Source: Pyrenula massariospora (taxonomy: Eukaryota; Ascomycota; Eurotiomycetes; Pyrenulales; Pyrenulaceae). Taken from it: a stretch of 64,000 nucleotides of DNA. The position numbers were made by a program, and so were the translations under genes. Shown here in pieces: positions 31,336 through 42,908 of the stretch. The notes below the pieces were generated by a model that saw nothing but the letters and a program-made list of their open reading frames with translations, searched no databases and was not told the DNA's origin. The stretch covers positions 1,364,001 to 1,428,000 of the forward strand of contig JAGFMI010000006.1 in the NCBI GenBank assembly GCA_021030905.1. The letters run 5' to 3'. Each line of letters opens with the position of its first letter. Position 1 is the first letter of the stretch.

Positions 31336-32730
31336 ATGGCCGCGCCACATAATACCTCCGATCCTCGCGAGCACTCAATCAGCTTCCACCCTCACGCCTT
31401 TCACTTGCAACACCCTTCTCGCGAAGATGCACCAACACCCGTGGGTGAGCAAAACCTTCAAAGGGGCCAGGCAGTAAGCTCGGCCCTGGAACCAGAGTCA
31501 GAAGCAGCTCCTCGAGAGCGTAGTATGGCAGCGGCAAGCGATTCGGAAAGCCAGCGTTCACCGGTCTATACTCGCGAGAACGACCCATATGAGCTCTCTA
31601 CGAAGATAAAGTCACAAGTTGAAATTGATGCAATCAAAGCCAACACCTCACGGAAGCGTCATGGTGGCAAGAGCAATTTTCCATTTAACGCCATATCCTC
31701 CTATAACCCAAAGTCCCACACAAGCAAGCTCCAAAACTTCTATTCCTCCCAAAATGATAATATAGAACGCCTCCTCAAGCCCGTAGACGAGCATGTTCGC
31801 CAGGCCAAAGAGTCCAACACAGCCAACCACCTCCGTTTCAACATTGCCGTCTATGGCTCCTTCGCCGCAAACGTCATCCTCGCCATTCTCCAACTCTACG
31901 GTGCCATTTCCTCAGGCTCCCTCTCCCTCTTCACAACCATGGCCGACGCCGTCTTTGATCCAATGTCTAACCTTACCCTACTCCTCTCCAACAAAGCCGT
32001 CCGCCACGTCGACCCACGCAAATTCCCTGTCGGAAAATCGCGCATCGAAACATCCGGCAACATCGTCTTCTGCTTCCTCATGACCTCTGTCTCTTTTATC
32101 TTGATCGCCTTCTCCGCTCAAGAACTCGTCACGCACTCAGCTTCCGACGGAGAAACTAGGCGTTTCCACCTCCCCTCTATCATCGCCGTATCCATCGCTT
32201 TTACCACCAAACTCCTCCTATTCCTCTACTGTTGGGCGCTCCGCAACACCTACTCCCAGATCCGCATCCTCTGGGAAGACCACCGCAACGACCTACTGAT
32301 CAACGGGTTTGGTATCCTCACCTCCGTCGGCGGCTCTAAACTAAGATGGTGGCTCGACCCCTCTGGCGCCATCGCCCTATCCGTCCTCATCTCCACCCTC
32401 TGGCTCCGCACCGCGTACTCCGAATTCCAGCTCCTGATCGGCGTCACGGCCGACCCGCAAACCCTCCAGCTCATCACCTACATCTCCATGACCCACTCCC
32501 CCGCGCACATCACCGGCATTGACACGGTCCGCGCCTGGCACAGCGGGCCCCGACTCGTCGTGGAGGTCGACGTGGTGATGGACCCGGAGATGACGCTACG
32601 TGAAACGCATGACATTGCTGAGGAGCTGCAGATGAAGATCGAGATGCTCCCCGACGTGGAGAGGGCGTATGTGCACACGGATTTTGAGACGACGCATAAG
32701 CCGGAGCATTTTTTGAAGAAGGAACTCTAG
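31336..32730 (+). CDS. cation diffusion facilitator transporter, Mn-type motif
   Basis: A 464-residue open frame from ATG at 31336 (agcATGG); an in-frame ATG at 31303 would add 11 residues. The N-terminal 150 residues are hydrophilic. A membrane domain of about six segments follows (FNIAVYGSFAANVILAILQLYGA; IVFCFLMTSVSFILIAFSA; SIIAVSIAFTTKLLLFLYCWA). Metal-site signatures are DAVFD in segment two and DHRND in segment five, both DxxxD, which in the CDF family marks Mn transporters rather than the HxxxD of Zn transporters. The C-terminal domain (IDTVRAWHSGPRLVVEVDVVMDPEMTLRETHDIAEELQ) is the ferredoxin-like regulatory fold. Such proteins move Mn into vacuole, Golgi or out of the cell in exchange for protons. 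Confidence 0.92.
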   Translation: MAAPHNTSDPREHSISFHPHAFHLQHPSREDAPTPVGEQNLQRGQAVSSALEPESEAAPRERSMAAASDSESQRSPVYTRENDPYELSTKIKSQVEIDAIKANTSRKRHGGKSNFPFNAISSYNPKSHTSKLQNFYSSQNDNIERLLKPVDEHVRQAKESNTANHLRFNIAVYGSFAANVILAILQLYGAISSGSLSLFTTMADAVFDPMSNLTLLLSNKAVRHVDPRKFPVGKSRIETSGNIVFCFLMTSVSFILIAFSAQELVTHSASDGETRRFHLPSIIAVSIAFTTKLLLFLYCWALRNTYSQIRILWEDHRNDLLINGFGILTSVGGSKLRWWLDPSGAIALSVLISTLWLRTAYSEFQLLIGVTADPQTLQLITYISMTHSPAHITGIDTVRAWHSGPRLVVEVDVVMDPEMTLRETHDIAEELQMKIEMLPDVERAYVHTDFETTHKPEHFLKKEL

Positions 32731-33571
32731 GGGAGGAATTATCGGAGAAGGAGGGTGCGAGGGGCGTGGGTTAGGGGCAAGGCGGGGTGTTGGTGCGTTT
32801 GGTGGAGTCGGGTTTGCGTCAAGACGGGAAAGAGAAAGGGGAAGGGGCACGCGGATGACGGGGCGGAGTGCATACGTTTGGATAGGTTGGCTGTACATAG
32901 ATTTTATGATCAGGGCGGTGGACATGGTGGCCCTTTCGATGAGGGATGATGATCAAAATGACTTAATGAAAGGAGCCTTTTGGATAGAGAATTGTATTCT
33001 TAATATTTGCCTACTATATTTCTCCGATATCCCACACTAATTTCTCGATATCGGCATCAAGGGCTGTTGCGATGTATCCAGTCTCTCTCATAGAGCATGA
33101 AACGCTTCTCCAGCAGCTAGCGACCGCGGGTCCATTATCTGCGATCTACGCACGTCTTTGTGAAGATCTTGGGTTCTGTAAGGGTATGAGAGGGCTCACA
33201 GCTCCTTACGATGCTGGTATGCGTATAGACAGCCTTATAGGGCGGAGAGAGCGTGTGGGAGTCTGGGTATTGGAGCGGGAACGCTCTACTGGCTACGTTT
33301 TACTGGCCACCTACTGAACAAGAACGGGGATGTAAAAACCGGGCAGGGAAACATAGGCTTGGTATGCCAGCTCTGATCCATCTATGATAGAGCGGCGCAT
33401 TTTCACATCCTACAACAATGCCAAAACCCGAACCTCGAAACACGAGCGAAAGAGAAACGAAAACGGAACGGAAGAGAAGAGAAGACATAACGAAACAACG
33501 TAAATCGATACAGTACAACATATACGTACGTAAAGAAATATAAGGAGAAGTACTGTACCTACCTACCTACC
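32731..33571. other. convergent intergenic region with a (TACC)n tract
   Basis: About 840 bp of probable 3' UTR on both sides. A short tandem (TACC)n run lies at 33556-33572, directly before the stop of the Pro-rich gene. An 81-codon frame at 33072-33317 lacks resemblance to anything and is not called. Confidence 0.5.
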
Positions 33572-35116
33572 TCACAGCCCCAGCCCCAGTCCCTCCGGCA
33601 ACTCCAACCCTAAATCCATCCCCAGATCTCCATCCAAACCCAAACCCTGCTCATTCAGAAAATCCTCAATATCCCGGTTCATCCCCTCGATCTGGCCCTG
33701 CGTCGGCGCTGCTTCTGCTTCTTCATTTTCATTAGCACCAGCCGTAGCAGTCATTGTAGCTGGCGCAAACGGGGGCGGGGAGGGGTGTGTGAGCAAGTAC
33801 TCTTCCTGCAGGGCTAGGGCGGAGGGGGTTAGGGGGATGGTGGGGTTTAGGGGGAAGAGGGGGGACCAGGCGCCTGCGGCGGCGGTGGGGGAGGTGAAGG
33901 AGTTGTTGGGGAGGGGAAGGGAGAGGTCTAGCTCCGGGAGGGGGAAGGGGGTGTTTAGGAGGTCGAGGCTTGGAGTTTCGGTTGAGATGGGGGGTTGGGT
34001 GTTTTGGGGAGGGGGAGGAGCGGTTGAGGTTTGGGCGGGGGTGGGGAGGGCGTAGGTGCAGGCTTGGGAGTCGGGTTTGTAGGATTGGAGGGGGATGGTG
34101 GTGCGGTTTGTGCGGAGGGGTTGGGGTTGAGGTGGGATTTGGGGGAGGGGGTGGACGGATTGGGGGGTGGGCTGGCGGCGGTGATGGGGTTTACGCCGGC
34201 TTTGCCTGCGGGTCTTTGGTGGTGGAGGAGGAGCAGCGGGTGCGGCAACGGCAGGGGGAGGGGTGGGAGCGGTGTAGGTTCGTACTGGGACGGGTTGCGC
34301 GTATTGTGCTGCTGCGTACATGGCTTGGGCGTGAGCTGCGGCCGGAGGATGGTGTACGGGGTAGTAGTACATTGGCTGCTGTTGGGGAGGCATGGGCATT
34401 GATGGGGGGACCGTGTAAGGGTTGTACGGTATGGGAGGGGGATAAGATTGCGCTGGCCTCGGTGGTTGCTGGCGTGGTTGTAGAGCGGGTGTAGCAAGAG
34501 GCTCGACCACAATCGTGTCCTCGTCCACTTCGGGCTCTGTAGTAGTGGTGGCGGGCATCGGCCGTGACGGCATCGGGGGAGCTCTCCTTACCTGCATCTT
34601 AGGCGGGAGCATCACGGGTCTCGGCTTGTTGTCTTCACCGACTCCTTTCTTCGCCCGTGCCCTCTCTCTGCGCTTCGCGTTCTTACGTTCTTTGGTTCTC
34701 TCCCGGTTGATTGCTTTCTGCTCGCGCCACTCTCCAAGGTAAGCTTTGATGCCTGGGTCCATTGGTGGAGACGTTGGAGACAGGGGTGGAGGGATGAGTT
34801 GAGATTCTTTACAGAGACGCCGGGCGGAGCGTCGGGAGCTGTGCGGAAAACCCATGAGGCCAATTGGTGGAGACCATAGGGAAATTGTGCTACCCGAAGA
34901 GGTGGAATGGGAGCTTCCTGGGGGAGAAATCTCGGTAGGCGGAGAAGAGGATCTGCTGCGCGTGGTGGGGATGCTGGCTGGCGGTGATGCCCGGTTCCCG
35001 GCAGAGGTTTTAGACTGGGAAAAAGATTTGCAGACTCGAGATGGGTTGCGACGAGGAGATTCGGGCCAGGATGATTGGCGTCTGTGGGACGCAGTTCTCG
35101 GTTGACGGGGTGCCAT
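33572..35116 (-). CDS. Pro/Gln-rich low-complexity protein of unknown function
   Basis: A single open frame of 514 residues starting at an ATG (tgccat on the plus strand). The N-terminal 120 residues are Ser/Arg/Pro-rich. A basic helical stretch at about 125-160 (EWREQKAINRERTKERKNAKRRERARAKK) could bind nucleic acid or act as a nuclear localisation signal. The middle is Pro/Gln/Tyr/Ala-rich (PPQQQPMYYYPVHHPPAAAH). The C-terminal end is acidic and Gly/Leu-rich (DIEDFLNEQGLGLDGDLGMDLGLELPEG), an activation-domain-like composition. This suggests a nuclear or transcription-linked role, but no folded domain is seen. The opposite strand is also open over long parts because of skewed composition. 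Confidence 0.6.
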   Translation of the reverse strand: MAPRQPRTASHRRQSSWPESPRRNPSRVCKSFSQSKTSAGNRASPPASIPTTRSRSSSPPTEISPPGSSHSTSSGSTISLWSPPIGLMGFPHSSRRSARRLCKESQLIPPPLSPTSPPMDPGIKAYLGEWREQKAINRERTKERKNAKRRERARAKKGVGEDNKPRPVMLPPKMQVRRAPPMPSRPMPATTTTEPEVDEDTIVVEPLATPALQPRQQPPRPAQSYPPPIPYNPYTVPPSMPMPPQQQPMYYYPVHHPPAAAHAQAMYAAAQYAQPVPVRTYTAPTPPPAVAAPAAPPPPPKTRRQSRRKPHHRRQPTPQSVHPLPQIPPQPQPLRTNRTTIPLQSYKPDSQACTYALPTPAQTSTAPPPPQNTQPPISTETPSLDLLNTPFPLPELDLSLPLPNNSFTSPTAAAGAWSPLFPLNPTIPLTPSALALQEEYLLTHPSPPPFAPATMTATAGANENEEAEAAPTQGQIEGMNRDIEDFLNEQGLGLDGDLGMDLGLELPEGLGLGL

Positions 35117-37675
35117 TGTGTAGTTTGAAGACCTGCTTCGGCTGGAAGGAGGAATAATGCGAAATGCAGATAATAAATTGTTTAATACAGATGCTGATCA
35201 CTCGCACTGCCGTGATCGAAGCCGAAAAAGCAAAGTAATGATCGAAGGTAACCAAATAAAAGTGCGGAAGAGAGACGATCGATAGCACGATAGGAAATCA
35301 AAGTTCTTGTATGGATTACAAGGAAAAGGTGCAGGTATTCTTGCATTGTGTTGACTTTGAGCCCGGTGGTGATCCTTTGTGCCAAAAAGAAGTTGCCGTG
35401 AAAGAACTGACAATAGCAATTTGGGACCGAATAAGAAACAAAGCGGCTTCTTAGAAGTGCAAAGGGAAACTGATAGTGGCTTTGTGAAAGCTTTCAAACA
35501 CAATGGGCCGAAGAGTGGCAGTCCTTGTGTGCTTGTGGGGGATTCCATGACTATCCTGCCAGAGGGCAATAAAGCTATTCGTTCGCTCCTTAACGATACG
35601 GCTGCCAACTTGCTGGTGCTAGGTACATGGACTTGTGGTGTGATCCACCTTTTCCTGTCGTTCTTATTGAGGGATTGATCATTTATTGGGCCGTTTTCGT
35701 ATTAATAGATTGATCTTCGGGGGTTGGTCTGGTGACGAACATTAATTTTCGTTGGGTGAACGTGACCTGCTTGATGTGTGTGCGAGGTGTGAGGTCGGGG
35801 TGTTATGGGACCGGTCTCCGCTTGAACATGGACAGATTCTTACCGCACTGTTGTTTTGACACCGAATCGCGTGATCCGTATGCCATGCCGATTTGGGCTG
35901 AGTCGAGATCGATTTCTTCGCCCTACGCCTGCAGCAAGTCGATGAACGATTTTCCGGATAAGCATGCGGATAAACACGCTGCGATTAGCTGCAAATATGT
36001 CCCCAACACCAAAACAAGTCAACATGCTGAACATTGCGAGCGCAGACTTCTTGCATTCATTGTTGTCACCTCCTTTCTCACCTCGAATAAAGCTTGGGCA
36101 GTCAGACTTATAGATGAAACGGCCGTTCATTGGTTTCTCTTTGTCTCAACCGCCACAGCCAGTTAACCACGCTTCGAAGCGACCTCTGTTGTCGCCAGTG
36201 ATAAAGTATTACTCAGAAGGCAAGCTTTCCCTGCGATGTTGTACTGTGATCCCTTAACTTCTCATTGTCTTCTAGAGTTCTAAGCAAACATCGCGTTAAC
36301 TCTTAAGCCATTAAATGATAAATTAGCGGTGCAGGAGAGGCTCATCGTCGTCCTTCATTAAATGAGGAGCTCGTTTGGTATGCGGTAGGTAAGGTATGTC
36401 CAAGAACGTGTCCTCTTAAGAAGAGAACAGATGAGCATGATACCCCTGAGATGAAAGAAATTTAGATTTATTCTCAAAATGAGCATACCTGACTGGACTG
36501 AAACGGGACATAGCTACCTATTCCACCAGAACAAGCTCAACAGTATCATAGAATTTCGACCTTCCACATCCTTACATATGGAATTATTGAAAGGAGAGCT
36601 CGGTAGCTCGCAACTGCTTTTCTTCAGTTCACTCTGGGTATTTGGCGGCCTCGTTTTCTTTTTTAACCCCTTCAGAGATTTCTCTCAAAGTACTCGGCCT
36701 CTAGTTTCCACTTAGCAATCCCACGCAATATCTCCGCGCCCTAAGCCTGTTCATGCGTTTCACTTCCCGCTCGTTGGCTTCGGGCTATCTTCACCTCAGA
36801 GGCTTTTCATTTCCCGTTCCTGAGAGTCTTCAAAGCTGGCGGCGGAAGTCTTCCAAAATAGGCTATGGCATCTTGCGACCATTGGCTGCAATTCTAGAGC
36901 TAATGCGGCGAAGGCATGAAGCACTGAGCGTACAGCTCACTGAGGTGAGATTCAATAGGTTCAGTGGTCAGATGAGTGAGGGTTATAGTGGCGTGTGGCT
37001 AATTGGAAATATGAAAAGTAGAGAGCCTGCTGAATGATGATCGAAGGATCTATGCTTAAGGCGCCGGACGGTACTGGGAAGGGATGACGTGCGCATAGGC
37101 TGGGCGGTTTGCGGATGCCACAAAGCGAGGGAGATTATGGACGAGAGAGGATACGACAATAAATCTTAGGCTGTGAAGTCTTGACATGTCTTGTTCTCGC
37201 AATGATATGTGCTCAAATGAACACTATGTATGACGTCATAAGATGAACAAAGACGCCGAATGCTTCCCTAGCGAAATCGTTGCGTGTTTTAAGAGCCCGG
37301 AAATCGGTGATCGTGCAGGCTGCCAGGTCTATTGAGGCTTTGAGTCGATGCGCTGAAGAACTAATTGACCAATGAGGTAAGAGAGCTATTGAGGTACAAT
37401 TCGGGTATGGCAAAGAAAGACAGTACCGGTTTGCTTTGACCAGGAAATTTGCAGTTCAGTGCGCGGTGAAAACAAAGACAGCTGGGGGTAAGGAGGTCCA
37501 AATCTAACGTGCGTGAATGCAAGTATTGGAGTCATATGTTCATTCCACCTACCGTTTCTTATTTGAAAATTCAGGTTCCAATATTGACTCTTAGAATAAG
37601 ATCCAACAAAAGCACGAAACTCATCGGAAACGCTGCAACTTGTTGTCAAGTCCAAAAAACCCCAGAATACTCAAC
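35117..37675. other. 2.5-kb region without a convincing gene
   Basis: Frames of about 70-145 codons exist on the plus strand (35379-35678, 35732-36166) but show no recognisable pattern, signal peptide or conserved motif. They may be chance. The region precedes a small secreted protein gene and should include its promoter. Confidence 0.4.
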
Positions 37676-38011
37676 ATGCAGCTCCCATACTTTCTCTCAC
37701 TCCTCGCACTAGCTACGACTGTCACCGCTAGAGGCGGCGTCTATATGTGTCGCGACGCAGACTTCCAAGGATGGTGCGGATGGCAGCCAAACATCGGCTA
37801 CTGTCAACCTGTTTTTCCCGGCGCTTCTTCCATTGGACCCGACAAAGATCATACTTGTACCTTGTACAAAAGCGCTAAATGCGACAAAAATGCACTCAAG
37901 TGGGATCTTAGATACCCAGGTTTGACCAACATGAAGCACCAACTCAGAATGAAAGGAGCAAAGTTCGATGAGGCGGGGTCTATGATTTGCAAATATGATC
38001 CCCACCATTAA
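37676..38011 (+). CDS. small cysteine-rich secreted protein (effector-like)
   Basis: 111 residues from ATG at 37676; the frame extends 12 codons further upstream to 37640, but only the chosen start places a signal peptide at the N-terminus (MQLPYFLSLLALATTVTA, cleavage likely before RGG). The mature protein of about 93 residues has six cysteines (YMC, GWC, YCQ, HTC, AKC, MIC) that could form three disulfides, and many aromatic residues near its start. There are no introns and no membrane segment. Size, secretion and even Cys number fit candidate effectors or antimicrobial-like proteins of filamentous fungi. I do not recognise a family. It stands alone between long non-coding stretches. Confidence 0.7.
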   Translation: MQLPYFLSLLALATTVTARGGVYMCRDADFQGWCGWQPNIGYCQPVFPGASSIGPDKDHTCTLYKSAKCDKNALKWDLRYPGLTNMKHQLRMKGAKFDEAGSMICKYDPHH

Positions 38012-38810
38012 GGAGCTTTGGTGTGGGATACTTGTGCGGCCCGATGGAATCCATGCGAAACTGGAAAGACGCGTCGTTGTTGGCGAGTTTGCCTTCTTAT
38101 GAACCCAATTACTCTCCGGTTTAGCGGGCATTCGCTTTCGTTCACAGACAGCCGGCAGTATAGATTTACTCTGCAAAAAGTTCTTTCTGATTCCAGCTCA
38201 TTTTCAGGTGGCCGCGAAGAAAGTAACTGTTGTTAGCCTTTCTGGTTCATGTTCTGTGCGGCTTTCGAGGGGACCGTTCTTAGACCTGGTTCCTGTAGAA
38301 ATTCTGAGGGCACTACTCCCATGGTGAGGAAGGCTGACGGAGTGCAAGGAGTGGCAAACATCACTTTCCATCAGGACAGCCCGTACATTTATGCTCTATA
38401 TCCTTGAGATTAGAAATTGCACTATTAAGATAGATGTGACAGATAAACGGAAGAGTAGAGCAGCGGAAAGCGGAGGTTGGGGCGGCACGAAGGATGAGCC
38501 GCGAGGCTGAGAACGCGAGGCTGTACCTTACTTCCATTCTCGACTTAGCGTCGGATGTTCAGATGTAAGACCTCACCAGCGAGACGAAGTGAATAAACAA
38601 CGAACAGTTTCAACAACTCCACCCGGCTCACCAATTCACGCTCCCTACAATCCTTACTATGTGATCTCTGCAGTTATTTCAAATCTTCCACTGTACATGT
38701 ATTTCCTCTCATGGACTCAAGGCGGCAGCTAACCATTCCAATCATCGAACATCCACGCCATTCGAATCGCCAGCTAAGATCTAGGCCGCGAAACTAGGAT
38801 TATCGTCGAA
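38012..38810. other. intergenic region upstream of poly(A) polymerase
   Basis: About 800 bp holding the 3' UTR of the secreted protein and the promoter of the poly(A) polymerase gene. No other gene or repeat seen. Confidence 0.5.
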
Positions 38811-40866
38811 ATGGCAGCTGCTAGCGTCAAGCAATGGGGCACAACTCCGCCAATCTCAATGGCCTTGCCAACTCCTGCTGATAATGTAGCGAATGACAAC
38901 TTGGTCGCAGAGCTCAAGAGACAGAACAATTACGAAACCCAGCAAGAGACCGACAAGAGGTAGGATGTTTTCACCATGCACTCGCTTGTGCTGACGAGTA
39001 CTCCTCAGGATCTCTACATTGAAGCTTCTCTACGAAGTTACCCTCGAATTCGTCCGGCAAGCAAGCAGAAAAAAGGGCCACTCGGAGAATGCCATTAAAG
39101 AGTTTGGAGGCAAGGTTTTCCCCTATGGCAGCTATCGTCTTGGAGTCTACGGACCTGGTTTGTTCCTTGTCATACTCCTCGTTGTGCCTTGCTGATAGTG
39201 GTAGGGTCTGATATCGACACGCTTGTGGTTGCTCCCAAGCACATCTACCGCGAAGACTTCTTCGAATTCTTCCCTACTGTTCTTGAACAAAAAGCTCCCA
39301 AAGGGAGTATAGGATGGCTCACTCCAGTACCGGAAGCTTTTGTGCCGATCATTAAGATGGAGCTATGTGGTATTGAAATCGACCTGATATTTGCTCGCAT
39401 TGCCTCATTGCATACTGTCCCTCGTGACCTCGATCTAAGAGACAACAAATATTTACAAGGTTTGGACGATAGGGAACTGAGATCCGTCAATGGTACACGA
39501 GTCACCGATGAAATGCTTGGTCTTGTACCGCAGGTGAAGACGTTTCGGACGGCCTTGAGGGCAATTAAGCTCTGGGCACAGCGTCGCGCTATTTATGCAA
39601 ATATCATGGGCTTTCCGGGTGGTGTTGCTTGGGCAATGTTAGTTGCTCGCGTCTGTCAGCTTTACCCGCAGGCAACTGGATCGACCATCATCCACAAGTT
39701 CTTCATCATCATTGGGCAGTGGAACTGGCCGTCTCCCATCATGCTTAAGCAGATCGAAACCGGAACACTTAAGGTGTGGAATCCGCAGCTTTACCCTGGC
39801 GATCGCAAAGGATTGATGCCCATCATTACCCCAGCCTATCCCTCAATGAACTCCACCTTTAACATATCAAAATCCGGCAAGGAAATCATTACGAAGGAGC
39901 TGAAACGTGGCGGTGAAATTGTTGGTAAAATTCTCTCAAACAAATTACAGTGGAAAGATTTATTCGCCAGGCATAATTTCTTCACGCAGGATCACAAATA
40001 CTACCTTAGCGTTGTCGCCTCGAGCAATGACAAAGATGCCTCTTTAGCCTGGTCCGGCATGGTTGAATCGAAGGTGAGAATACTGGTGATGAGGCTCGAA
40101 GAGCAGACAGACTTGGTTGATTTAGCGCGACCTTACACAAAAGGATTTGAGCGCGTGCACCACTGCAAACATGATTCTGAGATCGAAGAGGTGAAGAAAG
40201 GATCTATCAAGTATCAAGCTGCCGGAACGAAGGTCGAGGTTGCCGATGATAACGATCCAAAGCGAGCTGCGGCTGTGCAGGATGGGGTGGCCCTAAATCA
40301 ACCAGAACCGAAACCTGAAGCTAAGGCAAATGGAAGCGATCACCAAACGATCTATACGACAACATTCTATATTGGACTAGATATTAAGGGTATGGGGTCC
40401 CAAAATTACCCAAGCGGCATTAACATTAGTCCAGGTGGTCAAAAAACATTCAATATTTCTTGGCCCATTTCAAATTTTCGAGACATGTGCACTTCATGGG
40501 CTAATTATGACGAGAATCTCCATGAGCTCACCGTGACCCCTGTGCGCAAGTAAGTTTCCCCGGCCTTAATTTCTAGTCAATGCTCAGCGTATATGTATAG
40601 TTTCGATCTCCCCGACGACCTCTTTGATGGCGCATCTGGAGAAATGAAGCCTGTCCGACCTAAGAAGAAGGTGGCTCCTACCAGCAAAAAACGATCTTTC
40701 GAAGACAGTGAAGTATGTTTTTCTTCCTACATTAGACCATTGACTAGGCAAGTCCATCTTGTTGTCACACACAGTCTAATGCAACATGCAGACCAACTCG
40801 CAGCCACAGACAAATGGTGTCAAACGCCAGCAAGCCTCAACTTCCTCTGTTGCGGTAAATTCATGA
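38811..40866 (+). CDS. PAP1: poly(A) polymerase
   Basis: Predicted exons are 38811-38959, 39009-39157, 39205-40549, 40601-40712 and 40792-40866, giving 609 residues. The nucleotidyltransferase core is plain: [22 protein letters not shown] gives the G-S and first metal-binding Asp pair, and MELCGIEIDLIFARI supplies the third Asp. The central domain (RAIKLWAQRRAIYANIMGFPGGVAWAML) and the RNA-binding C-terminal domain (HKYYLSVVASS, KGFERVHHC, TTFYIGLDI) follow the yeast Pap1 order. The enzyme adds poly(A) tails to cleaved pre-mRNA in the nucleus. The basic C-terminus (RPKKKVAPTSKKR) fits a nuclear localisation signal. The last exon uses the acceptor after CATGCA; an alternative acceptor 20 bp upstream, or a further intron after VA, would change the final residues. 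Confidence 0.93.
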
Positions 40867-41689
40867 GCGATGATCCCCGACAACTGGCTTCAAATTCTGT
40901 TTGACCGGTGCTTACCTGTTCTCACAAGCAGGAACCAGTAACGAAAGTCCGCAGGGGATAAGGCACGTCGAAATAACGCTAGCTTGCTATGTACATACAC
41001 AATTGCCTGCCTGCTCTTTTACTATCATCAACGACAACTCTGTCAAAGAGTTTTTCCACTACGTTCGAGCCGGAATGGCGTGCCTAAGAAAAAATTTAAC
41101 TACGCAGTTTGCGGGCGCAGCTTGGACAGACTGAAGCTTCTCGTGAGCATCCTTCCGAGACCGTCGGGATCACTAACAACGAGCTCGCAGAGCACAGTGT
41201 GTAGTGGTTCATGGGAATGCAGCGACATTCCCAATAACCGAGAGATCATGGCCGAGCATTTGGGGTATTGCATTTACAAGGCGGCGCAAGCGAATTATCG
41301 TAGAGCGTTGCGGGTTGATTCGATTACTATTGCAATTGCGAAGCATCATGAGAAAAGAGAGCAGCATGGCGGTGCTAATAATTTGGGGCGGCATCAGCAT
41401 TCTCATTTAGTGCTCGTGTACGTAGCGCTCTCACCTCGTTCTAATAATACAAAGGCATATTCATGGACCTACGGGTCCGCGAACAAATAGTTTTCTTTTT
41501 CTCATGTCTCTTGATTTGTGTACAAGCAACGTCCTCTCAAGGGAAAACGTCTTCAATCCGTAAACAAAACATACATACAACAGGATCACCCACCCACACC
41601 TCCATCCAAACAACACCCGTCTCTCATCAGAACAAACCCTGCCCTAGCTCTAACCTCGCCCTAATCCCCCGCTTTGCTTTAAAAACCAA
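40867..41689. other. region downstream of poly(A) polymerase
   Basis: A plus-strand frame stays open from 40984 to 41490 and another frame reads protein-like near 41.13-41.19 kb, so additional 3' exons of the poly(A) polymerase cannot be ruled out. I could not find a set of splice sites that joins them well, and treat the stretch as 3' UTR and spacer. Confidence 0.35.
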
Positions 41690-42614
41690 CTAGCGCCTTC
41701 TCCCAAACGCCCAATAAACCCCCGACCAGCAACCCAATTCCGCCGCCAGCTCAGCGTCCATCGTCCAGCAACGCGCGCCCTTCCACGCCAGTCCATGCGC
41801 TCCGCCCCCTCGGCCCTTCTTCCTGGGCACTTGGAACAGCCCGCGGCTGTGGTCAAGATTGCGGAAGTGAAAGGGCTTGGCGGCGGCGGGGAGGATTGGG
41901 AGTTGGGGGGGTGGGGTGGGCGCTCTGGCGGGGGCGGCGGGGTCTTGGGGGTTGGACCAGGCCGCGGAGATGTGAGTCGACGACCAAGGCGCCGCCGGTT
42001 TTGGGGTGCTTTTGGATGGGCCAGGCTTGTGGGGAGGGGTGGAGGTTTGTCGCTGCTGGTGTGGTCTAGGAGGGAGGTCAGGGATTTGGGAGAGCTCGCT
42101 GATGAGCGGATTCATGGCGCTGCCGGTCGCCTAGAGGGACATGCCCACGCCGACGTTTCCCTTCTCTTTGGTTCGGAGCGTGAGGCTGCTTTTTGTTCGC
42201 ATTTCGCCTGGATCTTCTTCGTCGGGGGCACCCTACCGGGCTCCTTCGGTGTGGTGTTCTGTCTTGACGGATAGGCTTTCGCGTCTGAAGGTCCCCATAG
42301 CGTACGGCCCAAAGGCGTCGTCGAAGGCATCTAGGATTTGGGAGGCTACGTCGTATTCAGTCACGCTTGATAGGCCGGAGAGGGAGGGATCGATCTTACC
42401 CAGATCTTCGTGTATAAGACCACTTAGACAACTAGCAAGCTCCATTCCCATCGGCTAGCCTCCCAACACCGCGAAATGTAGAGATCATCTCCTTTGCGTT
42501 GTTGTTCCGATGCCAGCTCGACAGTACCCATACTGGCTTGGAAGTAGTTGTTAGGATTTTGTCTCTGCTTGATGGCTCGCGCGCATACAAGACTACGGGC
42601 TTTCCCCGGACCAC
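41690..42614 (-). pseudogene. remnant of an unidentified gene
   Basis: On the minus strand one frame from 42451 down to 41690 reads like coding sequence (LASCLSGLIHEDL, DVASQILDAFDDAFGPYAMG, later NPLISELSQIPDLPPRP and DAELAAELGCWSGVYWAFG). It is broken by two in-frame TAG codons, at the GTAGGG near 42238 and the CTCTAG near 42131. Both could have been CAG. Treating the 106 bp between them as an intron shifts the frame. Further upstream (42614-42432) a different frame looks coding (RGKPVVLYAREPSSRDKILTTTSKPVWV as two parts), and beyond that the sequence turns AT-rich, so the 5' end seems lost. I do not recognise the family. It may instead be two small genes. Confidence 0.4.
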
Positions 42615-42908
42615 CTCTTCAACCCACTAGCTGTTCACCTTCTCGACGCTGGGTTTACTTACCTTCGTAGTCGACGTTACGTTAAATGTCAATAAGGATG
42701 CAGTTAAGATAATCAAAGAGTATAATGAAATTGACTTGCGATATATCTAATATGTGGCCGCAGGCTACATAAAAATCTTACGACAATGCGACTTAACATA
42801 GCCATTCAACAGGAATGAGCAGAAATTTGTGAGATACCCGCATATCTTCGGAAGTATTGGGAGAAATTGGTCCCATTTGCTGAACTCTAAGGCCGGGCAG
42901 GACAACAA

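Noticed and set aside
33072-33317. An 81-codon plus-strand frame downstream of the CDF gene
   Set aside because: It has no resemblance to known families and lies in a convergent 3' UTR region.
33955-34512. Several 120-185-codon frames on both strands over the Pro-rich gene
   Set aside because: They are Gly- or Pro-rich shadows of skewed composition. The 514-residue frame has the better start, length and domain-like structure.
42132-42237. A 106-bp intron joining the two halves of the gene remnant
   Set aside because: Splicing would shift the frame and reach a stop within six codons.
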